A DNA stretch of 26,534 nt from Paulinella micropora (taxonomy: Eukaryota > Cercozoa > Imbricatea > Euglyphida). How positions within the stretch are numbered: the first letter of the stretch is position 1; every line of letters begins with the position of its first letter. Under the pieces are notes generated by a model. The model was given only the letters and a program-made list of their open reading frames with translations. It was not told the origin of the DNA and made no database searches. The translations under genes were made by a program, and so were the position numbers. Positions 1 to 9,570 of the stretch are shown here, piece by piece. The stretch spans positions 1,787,689 through 1,814,222 of the forward strand of contig BJOX01000010.1 in NCBI GenBank assembly GCA_009731375.1, in the 5' to 3' direction.

Positions 1-494
1 GTGTGTTCAAACCACGTTGTTTCAAGCAAAAGCAAGCATGACACAAGTGTTTTTATCAGAAAACATGGTCTTTCCTGTATTTGAAATCCTTATTATCGAC
101 TTCAATTTTCACATTTGACGACATAGCAAGTATGGCAGTTTTTAACTGACAAATGCTGTTTGCATGATGCACTCTGCACTCATTTTTACGCACAAGTGCA
201 CAAATGAATTCAAATGTTATGTTGAGCAATTCTGCCAGAGGGTTTTTGCAGAGAAGTACGGTATAAAACAAAAACTAGGAAAACATAGGTCGAAAACTAG
301 TTAGTCAAGATTCAGAACATACCCCCAGATCACAGCAATAGCTTATAGGAACTGAAAACCTTAATACAGGAAAGTCCATTCCCACTACAAACATTGAATT
401 CTGCACAGACAGCACCTCAAAATCTTGAATATTGAATGAGATTACTCGCTGCGAAATATTTAATGATTCTACCGACCACTAGAACCTACATATG
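1..494. other. AT-rich region without a supported gene
   Basis: No conserved protein, RNA gene or clear repeat was recognised here. A 71-codon open frame on the minus strand at 56-271 has no recognisable motif or splice context, so it is not called. Confidence 0.5.
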
Positions 495-733
495 GACATT
501 CAAGAGAAAAAAAAATAGTTTTTCGATTTTGGTTGGAATTTTAATTTTGGTTGGAAATTTGAATTTTCAACTTAACTGCTATATTCGTCCGCAAAATATC
601 GTAAATTTTCGCGAAATGTTACAGTTAAATTGGAAAATTTGAATTTTTGACACAAAAATGAAAAACTGACACAAAATTAAAATTCCAACCAAAATCGAAA
701 AACTATTATTTTTTCAACTTTCTCTTGAATGTC
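495..733. mobile_element. Fold-back / MITE-like element with long inverted arms
   Basis: The ends are inverted copies: the sequence starting GACATTCAAGAGA at 495 reappears as its reverse complement ending at 733. The arms stay complementary inward for about 50 bases (GTTTTTCGATTTTGGTTGGAA is shared) with a few length differences in A-runs. A further inner complementary block follows, leaving only about 40 bases unpaired at the centre near 585-625. There is no coding capacity. The structure fits a non-autonomous DNA transposon or fold-back element. I could not find a convincing target-site duplication, so the superfamily is not assigned. Confidence 0.6.
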
Positions 734-1229
734 GTCAGTAATATTTTGAGATCAAATGACAGCCGTGTGTGTATTCATTTGAATGCCGGTTGGTAATTTC
801 CTCACAGGAGGGTAGTCAAGACTTACAATTCTGCGAATTTCCTTATTTTTTCTGAAGAGTCACACTTTGTGTGTGCTGTCGACAGCTCGAATTGGGGAAC
901 ACCTACCTGCTTCTGGAAACATCAACAGCGAGCAAGCTCAAGGTCTGCCATTACACTCACATATGACAGCTAGTTCACCTGTCTTTGAGTGGCCGGTCAT
1001 GGTGACAGTTGTTAATGTTCACCACACGCAGAGAGGCGACTTGTACCATGTATTCAAGTCTTGTTCAAGTCTTGATCAAGTCTCGATTCAAGTCTGTTCA
1101 AGGCCCTTGCATACATAGGACAGTCCCTCAAGCAAGCCCCATCGAGTAGCAACCAACCCTAAAGGTCTCCTTTGCAAATTCCAGACCTGTTTGCTACATC
1201 GTGTGCTTTCTACGTTCAGGTGTGACAAA
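734..1229. other. Noncoding stretch upstream of the 1230 ORF
   Basis: No gene is supported. It holds a short tandem array at 1053-1111 and a possible acceptor site (pyrimidine-rich, ending TTCAG) about 13 bases before the ATG at 1230. The acceptor would allow a 5' UTR intron, but this is speculative. Confidence 0.4.
1053..1111 (+). repeat. Short tandem repeat, unit about 11 bp (TTCAAGTCTTG)
   Basis: About five imperfect copies of TTCAAGTCTTG or close variants lie head to tail. It sits about 120 bases before the ORF that starts at 1230. Confidence 0.7.
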
Positions 1230-1970
1230 ATGAGCCTTCCAGCCTCATTTCCACGCCCCAATTACGACCTGGTCAGTCAGGAAGTCTACCACCGAGAGGA
1301 ATGCCTCAACATCTCTCGTACGCTGCGCACCAACCTCAAGGTCCCCTTCATAGACACATACAGGAAGGCCCTCAAGGACGGCTCGGCCAAGAAGCTCTCG
1401 CCCCAGACGGACGGAATCAGCCGCGCCCACTTCATTAAGGTCGTACTAATGACTTTAAATAAGGACCTCGGCCCCCTCTTAGCGAAAGCAGTAAAGGACT
1501 TCCTTCTCAATCTTGAGGAGGAACCTTTTCTCCCCATGCAGCCCCTCGAGCAGATGGTGGATTATTGGTTGGACCCATCCACTTTCCACAAGTGGACCGC
1601 TTATAGGGGAGAGAGAGACCTAGCTATAAGTAGGTACAACGACCTTGCGAAAAAGGTCGGTTGGGTTCTGTCCCCGGACAACGTCCCCAGCTCCATACGC
1701 CACGTGAAGATTCCGGCACCAGCGGCCACGGCGGCTCCTACCATGGGCCCGACTCGCCCCCCGCGGGCAGGAGCAACGACTACAGCTACGACTACAACTA
1801 CGACTACGGCTACAGCTACGGCAGCGACGATGCCTCCGGCTACGACGGCAGCATCGTCATCGCGCTTCATAGCGGCCCGCCGCGGTAAGGTTCCCCCCAA
1901 CTGGCTCCCAACGCTTTGGTGGCCCCATCACAGCCTTCCCAGGTCGACCCTCTCGCCCTTCAGGAAGTAG
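1230..1970 (+). CDS. Hypothetical protein with Thr/Ala-rich C terminus; possible Gag-like fragment
   Basis: An open frame of 246 codons from the first ATG at 1230; the same frame is open further upstream. I do not recognise the protein. Residues 1-150 are mixed, helix-prone and soluble-looking. From about residue 165 the composition collapses to Ala, Pro and Thr, with a long Thr run encoded by imperfect ACNACN repeats around 1780-1840. The same DNA read one frame over (1661-1888) gives a Tyr/Gly/Ser-rich tract, so a frameshift within the repeat is possible. The last 43 bases overlap, antisense, the truncated end of the piggyBac-type transposase. The final residues are therefore probably junction sequence rather than native. 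It could be a retroelement capsid fragment, but nothing here proves that. Confidence 0.35.
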   Translation: MSLPASFPRPNYDLVSQEVYHREECLNISRTLRTNLKVPFIDTYRKALKDGSAKKLSPQTDGISRAHFIKVVLMTLNKDLGPLLAKAVKDFLLNLEEEPFLPMQPLEQMVDYWLDPSTFHKWTAYRGERDLAISRYNDLAKKVGWVLSPDNVPSSIRHVKIPAPAATAAPTMGPTRPPRAGATTTATTTTTTTATATAATMPPATTAASSSRFIAARRGKVPPNWLPTLWWPHHSLPRSTLSPFRK

Positions 1971-3652
1971 TCTGGGCCCCATAGGCGGGTCAGAGGCACA
2001 GCGTTCCCTGTTTTCCCGACCGAGACCAGGACACAGTCAAAAAACAACTGCAGCCCTGTGTAAAACCTATCTAAAGCGATAATCCTGCCGCTTTGGTCGA
2101 TGCCGGCTAGGTCTAAAAGCTTCATAACAACTGCATACGTCATTCCGTGCCCAGAATCGTCCTGCACCGTTCCCTCACCCTCATAACAAAGCAGCGTATA
2201 AAAATAGCCTGTTACTGAACAGCACAGAGCAAACAGTTTGAATCCCCATTTGATGGGTTTTTTCGGTAAGTATTGCCTGAGGTAGGTACGCCCTTTAAAA
2301 GGGATCATTCCCTCGTCGATTGACACACATTGACCCAATTCCCACAGTCTAGGAAAATTTTCTTGTATAATCTCAATAAAGACTCGAACATTGAAAAGTT
2401 TGTCATACTGAGGGGAGTCACGAGGAGCTGCCAGACGGGGGTCAGTGAGATGAAAATAACGTTTGATATTCTGATACCTCACGTACCCCATGATGCTTGC
2501 AAGGTCTGGCCACTGCCAGAAGTCTGACACAGCGCCAATCCAATAATCTGTTTCAGCAGGCAACCCCATCACCCCCATCATTATAAGGATCGCCAAAAAT
2601 GAAAGTATGTCAAATAGTGTCACGGGTACCCAAGGCCGCTGACGCTCTGAGGGGTTGAGATTACGTTTCCAGGTTGCATACTTGTTGGTGTTTCTTGTGA
2701 CATTTTGCCAGCATTGCGTGGGTAAGAACACAAAGAAAATATCCACCATACTGAGGAGGTCGGGGGAACGCACAGAAAGTGATGCACTGGACTGCCCTTC
2801 GAATGCCGGCAGCACACGAGGTGCAACACCCACCTTCCATTCTTTGACATCTTTGAACTCACTGGCAGGTAGGCTATCGCCTTCGTCAATCTCTAGTGCA
2901 GGATCCTCCTCCTCGTCTTCACCAGACCCCTCATCTTCTTCGACATCATCGTCACTGACAAGTGAGTCGCTGGGATGAGGGGCTCGTTTGTTGTCCATTG
3001 CTCCTTCTTTTTGATCCTCTTCATCGGTTGAACTACCCGACTCATCCCCCGACTCTGACGGTCTGTTGGAAAACAGTACAGTAAGGAAGATGATACTGAC
3101 TGCCAACGCCGATGCATGTATGGAAGTACAGAAATCTACTATACTTCCAGCATCGTCCTTGGCCGACAACAAAACAGAAGCAAATTGCACAAAATAGCTG
3201 AAACCAGGTAGGGATAGGTACACATAGTCATCGTCATCAGGGTCGCTGGGTATCAAGCCGTCCTCACTGCAAACACGCAGAGAAACCATTCGACATCACA
3301 GCAAAATTCGAGGTTCAACAAAAGCAAGAGTCTACCCAGCATTTATTAATATTGCATTTTTGGCATCCCCGTCGATTTCCTGGCCTTGCCCAAGTATGCC
3401 GTTATCGGCAGAGCCACTCCCTTTAATTCTGTATTTGATAATCTCCGAAGCAATCATCATGGAATCGTCTTCATCCTCCTCATCCCACTTCATCCAAAAC
3501 TTGTCTTTTGTACGACCATACTGTCGAGAAACAGTACACTCAATCTCCCTCGTCTTCCAGTCATCAGGCCATTTTTGTTTGGCATTCGCTTCACCAAATT
3601 CCCTGACCGGAAGACGCACACGGACTGTGAGAAGCTCTTGGTGCGCAGACAT
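1928..3652 (-). pseudogene. piggyBac-type transposase (DDE_Tnp_1_7), two exons, C-terminally truncated
   Basis: Exon 1 is 3336-3652 (ATG at 3650-3652) and exon 2 is 1928-3266. They join across a 69-bp GT-AG intron (3267-3335) in phase 2, giving 551 residues. Exon 1 encodes a small basic/acidic domain (about residues 8-75, containing the run KFWMKWDEED) resembling the chromo/Tudor-like front domains seen on some protist transposases. Next come a hydrophobic patch at about 120-170 and a long acidic linker. The piggyBac core starts near residue 285 (CWQNVTRNTNKYA). The first catalytic Asp is D423 in SIDEGMIPFKGR and the second is D505 in ALDRFYTGLQLF. The frame stops at 551, before the third catalytic Asp and the cysteine-rich C-terminal domain expected of active family members. 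As it stands it should not transpose. Family assignment is secure; the exon 1 join is inferred from splice signals and phase. Confidence 0.82.
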
Positions 3653-3886
3653 GATGTCGGAAAAAAAAAATATATATATCACCGCCACGTCAAAAAGGGC
3701 AACGAAAATTCGTGAAAAAAAAGTGGTTGGTGCCTGGTTTCAGTTTCATATTTAAGTCACTTCTAGAAAAGCTATGACATTCTGGTTTTCACAGATAGCT
3801 TCCCCAACACGTAAATATTAAATTTGCAGCGTAGTACAGCTTGTTTCGATTGGTATTTATGTTTTTATTCAACTCAAAAATTCAAA

Positions 3887-3924
3887 CCACTTTTGGGGAT
3901 TGAAGCCACTTTTGGGGATTGAAA
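3887..3924 (-). repeat. Two 19-bp direct repeats near the transposon end
   Basis: CCACTTTTGGGGATTGAAG at 3887-3905 is followed at once by CCACTTTTGGGGATTGAAA at 3906-3924. They lie just inside the proposed piggyBac terminus. Sub-terminal repeats are common in this family and can bind transposase. Confidence 0.65.
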
Positions 3925-3939
3925 CCGGTTAAGGGTTAA
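3925..3939 (-). mobile_element. Probable piggyBac-type 5' terminus with TTAA target site
   Basis: Read on the minus strand, TTAA (3936-3939) is followed by CCCTTAACCGG heading toward the transposase gene. piggyBac elements insert at TTAA and their termini commonly begin with CCC. The position, about 280 bases upstream of the transposase ATG, is right. No matching distal end (GGG-TTAA in the same orientation) was found beyond 1928, in keeping with a 3'-truncated copy. Confidence 0.5.
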
Positions 3940-4329
3940 AATGCTCAGTCTGATTAATGTGTAAATTTCCGTGAACCTTTTTTAATGTTAGCAGAATCAG
4001 CTCCATGGTGCATCAAACCCAATCGCACCCTTAATAGAAACTTGCCACTCGTAGGGTGAGTGGGAAAACGAAGCATGAGAAAGAAAGTTTAAGTGATTGC
4101 TATTCAAATATACTTTTCAATCTGTTCGTGCGGGCAGAATAAAACTGTCGTACTAATAAAGACTTAGAAAACTGTTACAAAGTAACGTCGGATTTCCATA
4201 GAGAGGAAATCATCATTGAAGTCAGCAATCAAGGGCAAGACTAGCCAGCCGTGGCGCGAGGCCTGTGCAGGGGTGGGGTGGCAGGTGTGGGAACGTGTGG
4301 CCGGTGCACAACGACACCGACCACGACGG
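3940..4329. other. Intergenic / 3' UTR region of the E3 ligase gene
   Basis: This lies between the piggyBac terminus and the stop codon of the minus-strand ligase gene. Open frames here are short and without recognisable motifs, so they are treated as chance. Confidence 0.45.
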
Positions 4330-5765
4330 CTAGCACACAGTGAGTGCTTTGCCGAACAACGCCATGCTAAGCTCTTTCTGCAAATCACTCTTTTCAACGC
4401 AAAAGTCTATCGAAATTTGCTTCTCTTTGAGCATTTGCTTGATTTCTTTGATGCTCAAGACACTCAAAAACCTAGTTGACACAAACCACAAGATGAAAAT
4501 GTATTCTGATGATAACAGAGAATTATATCAAACGCTTCTCGTTGAGTTTTCTAAACCTTTGCAAACACTAGTTGGGGCTGGTTTGGTTGCCGTGCAAGCT
4601 TGTAACGATGCGAACGGACAAAGAAAATCATTCATGGCACCTCAACACCCCCTTCGTGCGCGTTTGCGGGTCAACAAAAGAGAGAGCAAAATACTAACAT
4701 CAGCCCCTGACTGCTGTTTATGCATGGTATATGATTTCATTACACATCGACACGATTTATTTTTTTGATGCTGATGTTTCGAGGGATATGTGTTACAATG
4801 TGAGCGTCTAGATAAACATATCCTGTAATGACTGATTTCGTTTGTAGTAAAACGTGGCATTCAGAACACTCCGTCCATTATTAACAAACTGAACGATGAA
4901 AGAGATAAATGAACTTACAGTACAATGAGGTCGTCCTTTTCGACAAGGCCAGAGAAATCAACTTTCTTCTCTTTCAAAGCCTACAGTCGAAAATGGAGTT
5001 ATTCAATGCTTCAATTAACAAAAACTTACATCTTTGAGTTGCCGAACCGACATGTATCCTGCGTCCACAGGCAAACAAAAGCGCTATTGATACATTGAAG
5101 CTCACAAAAAAAAAGTTCTACCGGTTTTACTTTGCTGCTCCATCCGCTGTTTCTTGTCTCGTTTTTGCTGTGCTTGATTGTAGGAGACATCCTAAGCAAG
5201 GCAGAGGAAGCGCATGGTGAACAGCACAATGGAAAGCAGCAAAGACCTGTGACTTGAGGACCAGGCGGCAATTGGGACAACAGCAGTGCTTGTACAACCA
5301 GCCTGCACGACAGACAGGCCATGTGAAAAAAGCAAGAGCGAAACTACAAGACTGACCGGTAACACATGAAACGTGAAATAAATGAAAACATGGAAGCTGA
5401 AGCACCTGAAGAAAAACAGCAGCAAGTCGAACCTTGTATTCAAGGCAAGTTGATTCATATTAATTTAGTTTGAAATGGAAAGCTCACAGCAACGACGCTT
5501 TAATGTGAAAATGAGGAAGTTGAGGCGAACCCACAACAGTTCTCATCCGACCTTTTCGTTGAGCTCGAACTCATCGAGGCAGATGGAGCAGGTCTCTTCG
5601 TCCTGCACCTGCTGCGCCGTCACCAGGATGCGCGTCAGGGACTCCATGGTGGCCTGGTCGATGGGCGGCGGCCCGGGCTCCGGCTGGGGATGCGCCTGCT
5701 CCACATCCAGCAACATACAGTGCATAAGCTGCCCCCCCCCCCCCCCCCCCCCACANNNNNNNNNN

Positions 5766-5817
<52 letters not shown>

Positions 5818-5957
5818 GCAACTACTACTACTACTACTACTACTTACTACTGCTACTACTACTACTACTACTACTGCTACTACTACTACTGCTGCTGCTG
5901 CGGCTGCTACTATTACTACTACTACTACTACTACTGCTACTACTGCTACTGCTGCTG

Positions 5958-5999
<42 letters not shown>

Positions 6000-6062
6000 T
6001 TACTACTACTACTACTACCACTACCAATATCACATGCACCACGTTTCTCGAGACGACACTCA

Positions 6063-6157
<95 letters not shown>

Positions 6158-6850
6158 ATGTAGGTGACTGTGCGTTGGGACCTGGCCAGCGGGAGCGCTG
6201 CTGTGGGCATGGGAGTGGCGGCCGTGGTGGTGGTGGTGGTGATGATGGTGGTGCACATGTGTTTGCCCGACGTGCGGATTGGAGTTGAAGGTACGATGAA
6301 AAGACCAGGAAGACGCATCGGTGCCAAAAGATGCGGAGGCAGAAGCAGAGGGGCCAGAGAAAAACCTCGGTGCATGAGCTGAGGACAGGCCTTCGCCTTG
6401 CCTGTACTGGATGCGCGGTGTTTCACACATCTCGCACAGCACGCGCTCGGGTGGGTTGTGGAAGGTGCACGCACCGCATGCCCACACGCCTTCCCTCAAA
6501 CCAGGGCTGGCTGTGGACGCTCTGGAACGAGGCGGAAGAGGGGGAGACGCGCCGGCGGCGGGGCTTCTCGAGGAGTGAGCAGGGGAGGAAAACCTGGACG
6601 ACGCTCGAGCACAAGGGTAGCTGCCGTTCGACGTGGGGGCAGAGGAAGAAGAGGAAGAAGAGCTGCTGGAAACTGGCACAGATGCCGAAAAGGGTGAAGA
6701 AGAAGAAGAAAAAGAAAAGGGCGAAGAAGAAGTAGCCGAGGAGGAGGAGGAGGAGGACGAAGAAGAAGAAGAAGAAGAAGAAGAAGAAGAAGAAGAAGAA
6801 GAAGAAGCGGTGGACGAGGTCCTCTTGCGTAGACGAGAAAAAAATTCCAT
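4330..6850 (-). CDS. Predicted E3 ubiquitin ligase: RanBP2 zinc finger, RING-H2, two SAP/ARMET-C-like repeats (8 exons)
   Basis: Exons, all minus strand: 6182-6850, 5552-5728, 5357-5405, 5247-5302, 5131-5191, 5030-5058, 4919-4980, 4330-4471. All introns are GT-AG and all phases agree, giving 414 residues and a TAG stop. Residues 16-38 are poly-Ser. Residues 123-142 form a RanBP2-type finger (W123, C125, C128, N132, C139, C142), a type that often binds ubiquitin. Residues 200-209 are a His run. Residues 270-310 are a RING with exactly the RING-H2 spacing: C270, C273, C288, H290, H293, C296, C307, C310. Two related repeats follow, around 341-368 (VRQLKDALKEKKVDFSGLVE) and 374-401 (SIKEIKQMLKEKQISIDFCV). 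They resemble the SAP-like C-terminal domain of MANF/ARMET. The inferred role is substrate ubiquitination. The RING spanning three exons with perfect spacing is the best support for the model. The 6181 donor and the acceptor after poly-G are the weakest joins. Confidence 0.75.
5729..6181 (-). repeat. Intron 1 of the ligase gene: poly-G, N gap and inverted triplet arrays
   Basis: Contents along the plus strand: a run of 21 C (5732-5752), ten N (5756-5765, an assembly gap), an imperfect (TAC)n array to about 6022, a 40-base unique spacer, then (TAG)n at 6063-6156. TAC and GTA are reverse complements, so the two arrays can pair. On the transcribed strand the intron begins GTCCCA and ends in poly-G then CAG, with no polypyrimidine tract. 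The acceptor is therefore unusual, or the region is wrongly assembled. Length is unreliable because of the gap. Confidence 0.7.
6736..6808 (-). repeat. Coding (GAA/GAG)n microsatellite encoding poly-Ser
   Basis: A plus-strand GAA/GAG array lies inside exon 1 of the ligase gene and is read as TCT/TCC, giving the 23-residue serine run. Repeat length changes here would alter the protein without shifting the frame. Confidence 0.7.
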
Positions 6851-6954
6851 TCCTGAAAAAGCATTGAGAAGTACATTTGCAACGAAGGAAAGGAAATTTT
6901 ACTCCGAAAAAAATGTAATAAAATAAAATAAAAATAAAAATATTACGACGCCGA

Positions 6955-7220
6955 TGGCAAAGAGGAGGAGGAGGAGGAGGAGAAGAAGAAGAAGAAGAAG
7001 AAGAAGAAGAAGAAGAAGAAGAAGAAGAAGAAGAAGAAGAAAAAGAAGAAGAAAAAGAAGAAGAAGCAGGAAAAGAGGAGGAGGAAGCAGCAGCAGCAGC
7101 AGAAGAAGAAGAAGTAGAACTAGAAGTAGAAGTAGAAGTAGAAGTAGAAGAAGAAGAAAAAGAAGAAAAAGAAAAAGAAGGAGAAGAAGTAGAAGAAGTA
7201 GTAGTAGTAGTAGCAGTAGC

Positions 7221-7261
<41 letters not shown>

Positions 7262-7998
7262 AAGTAGTAGTAGTAGTAGAAGAAGAAGAAGAAGAAGAAG
7301 AAGAAGAAGAAGAAGAAGAAGGAAGAAGAAGAAGAAGAAGAAGATGATGATGATGATGATGATGATGATGAAAGGGAGGAAAGAGGAGAGGAGGACGAGG
7401 AAGAAGCAGAAGAAGCAGCAGCAGAAGCAGAAGCAGAAGAAGAAGAAGAAGAAGAAGAAGAAGAAGAAGAAAATGAAAAGGAAGAAGGAAGAAGGAAGAA
7501 GAAAGAAGAAAGAAAGAAAGAAAGAAAGAAGAAAGAAGAAAGAAGAAGAAGAAGAAGAAGAAGGAGGAGAAGAAGGAGAAGGAGGAGAAGAAGAAGAAGA
7601 GAAGAAGAAGAAGAAGAAGAAGAAGAAGAAGAGGAGGAGGAGGAGGAGGAAGAGGAAGAGGAAGAGGAGGAGGAGAGGAAGAAGAAGAAGAAGAAGAAGA
7701 AGAAGAAGAAGAGGATGAAGATGAAGAAGAGAAGAAGAGAAGAAGAGAAGAAGAGAAGAGAAGAAGAGAAGAAGAGAAGAAGAAGAAGAAGAAGAAGAGG
7801 AGGAAAAGGAAGAGGAGGAAAAGGAAGAGGAAGAGGAGGAGGAGGAGGAAGAAGAAGAAGAAGAAGAAGAAGAAGAAGAAGAAGAAGAAGAAGAAGAAGA
7901 AGAAGAAGAAGAAGAAGAAGAAGAAGAAGAAGAAGGTCAAGGAGAAGGAGGAGAAGAAGAAGAAGAAGAAAAAGAAGAAGAAGAAGAAGAAGAAGGCA
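6955..7998 (+). repeat. About 1 kb polypurine microsatellite tract (GAA/GAG/AGGA family)
   Basis: The plus strand is almost entirely A and G for about 1,040 bases, with islands of GTA at about 7198-7275, GAT at about 7343-7370 and GCA around 7400-7440. The long open frames in it, on either strand, are low-complexity products of triplet repetition and are not genes. The tract begins about 100 bases upstream of the ligase start codon. Confidence 0.9.
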
Positions 7999-8390
7999 CA
8001 ATCAAAAAACTAGGCGCTCAAAAGAACATTACACACATGATTGCTGATATTATGCCGACTGTAGCATGTGCTCTGATCAAAGATCCAGAATGACCGATTC
8101 AATAACGTGCTGGCCTCCAAGAAGACAAAAAATGCCTCTCTTCTCTTGCACGTCAAGATATCTCTGCCTTCTCTCTCCCTTCTAGTCGATCGTAGGACCC
8201 TGCCGCATGAGGTAACTTTTACTACATCAGTATACCCGTACTTCATTTAACATGTGTACATGTTGCTTGTACCAAAAATTGCGTTGCTGTCAATATCTTA
8301 CAATATACACATACAGTTACTCCACATATATTGAAATCGCATATCCGTTCCTGCATAAAAATATTTCTATTATGTATATCATTGAAGGGC
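7999..8390. other. Unique spacer between purine tracts
   Basis: Non-repetitive DNA of about 390 bases. A 78-codon minus-strand frame (8010-8246) has no recognised motif. No gene is supported. Confidence 0.4.
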
Positions 8391-8884
8391 ACAGCAGGCA
8401 AGAAGGAAAGGAAAGAAGAGAAGGGAAGGGAAGGGAAGGGAAGGAAAGGAAGAGAAAAGAAAGAAAAAGAAAAGAAAAGAAAAGAAAAGAAAAGACAAGA
8501 CAAGACAAGACACGACAAGAAAAGAAAAGAAAAGAAAGCACACATCAGCTCAAACCAGCATGAAAAGGAAGAAAGGAAGCAAGAAAGAAAAGAAAAGAAA
8601 AGAGAAAAGAAAAGAGAAAAGAAAAAGAAAAGAAAAGTAAAGGAAAGAAAAGGAAAGAAAAGGAAAGAAAAGAAAGGAAAAAGAAAGAAAAAAGAAAGAA
8701 AAAGAACAAGGAAAAGAACAAGAACAAGAACAAGAACAAGAACAAGAACAAGAACAAGAACAACAACAAGAACAACAACAAGAACAAGAACAAGAACAAG
8801 AACAAGAACAAAACAAGAACGAACAGAGCAGAACAGAACAGAACAGAACAGAAAAGAAAAGAAAAGAAAAGACAGGAAGGAAGA
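8391..8884 (+). repeat. Second polypurine-rich tract (AAAGA, GGGAA, AAGAAC units)
   Basis: About 490 bases of A/G-rich short repeats on the plus strand. They run GGGAA units, AAAAG units, then AAGAAC hexamers (about 8700-8820) and GAACA units. The apparent Lys/Arg-rich and Phe/Leu-rich frames are repeat artefacts. Confidence 0.88.
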
Positions 8885-9570
8885 TTGGCGAATGATGAAC
8901 AAATGAACGAATTTATGAATAATCTATGGTATAGGTGTGGTGTCAACTGTAAGCCTGGAGACATCACCAAAAGGCAGATGATTGAGGGTGCATTACGGAT
9001 CCACTTAGAAAAAGAATGTAGAACTTTCTTCAGAGCTTGGCAAAAGCGCTGTCTTGGAGAATAGGTGCATTTGTGGTGAAAGAGCAAGGCGGTATTTGGA
9101 GGATTAGAGTTTTAGAAAATGAAGAGAAACCATGCTAATGGAGTCTGACTTTGCCTTTTTTCCCAAGTCCGGCCTGTCGTTCTGTTGGGTTCCTCTGAAA
9201 GAAATGGTGTCCTTTGACTCATTAAAAATAGCTCACATGGCCTTCGCTGCTGTGGTTGGAGCCATGCTAGGCATAGGTACCTGCGTATCGATTTCATTGG
9301 TTTCAAGGTTTGCTTTCTGCAGGTGCTTCCTTCACTGTGAACGCAACATTAGTGGAGATTAGGTCGTGATCTTCTTGTTTGTCACATGCTTACGGATTGT
9401 TCGCTTGCAGCATAAACGATTTCTTTGCTGTTTACTTCGGTCTTCTCTTCGTCCTTATCGCTGGTAATTGTTATTAGAACTGGCTACAAAAAAAGCAAAG
9501 AGTACAAAGTGTTATGTTGTGTTATAAGTGCTAACATACATATCCATCTTTCTGTGCGTAATTTAGGTAG
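8885..9570. other. Unassigned unique region
   Basis: No gene is supported. The best frame is 76 codons at 9132-9362 on the plus strand. It contains a hydrophobic stretch (FAAVVGAMLGIGTCVSISLV) that could be one membrane helix. Start, splicing and neighbours give no support, so I leave it uncalled. Confidence 0.35.

Noticed and set aside
4642-4860. Alternative exon of the ligase gene beginning GATATG at about 4826
   Set aside because: It has a possible acceptor and compatible phase. However, joining to 4471 instead yields a second SAP-like repeat and a proper end, while this frame has no recognisable content.
5475-6474. Poly-Tyr, poly-Leu, poly-Thr and poly-Val frames across 5.5-6.4 kb
   Set aside because: They cross the N gap and the TAC/TAG arrays, which are best placed in intron 1 of the ligase gene.
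6423-8047. Very long Ser-, Phe-, Leu-, Arg- and Glu-rich open frames on both strands
   Set aside because: They are translations of GAA/GAG repeats, which lack stops in several frames. They have no normal composition or domain.
8243-9087. Phe/Leu/Ser/Val-rich minus-strand frames and the Lys/Arg-rich plus-strand frame
   Set aside because: Products of AAAGA, GGGAA and AAGAAC simple repeats.
9132-9362. Possible small single-helix membrane protein
   Set aside because: One hydrophobic segment in a 76-codon frame between repeats, with no supporting start context, splice chain or known family.
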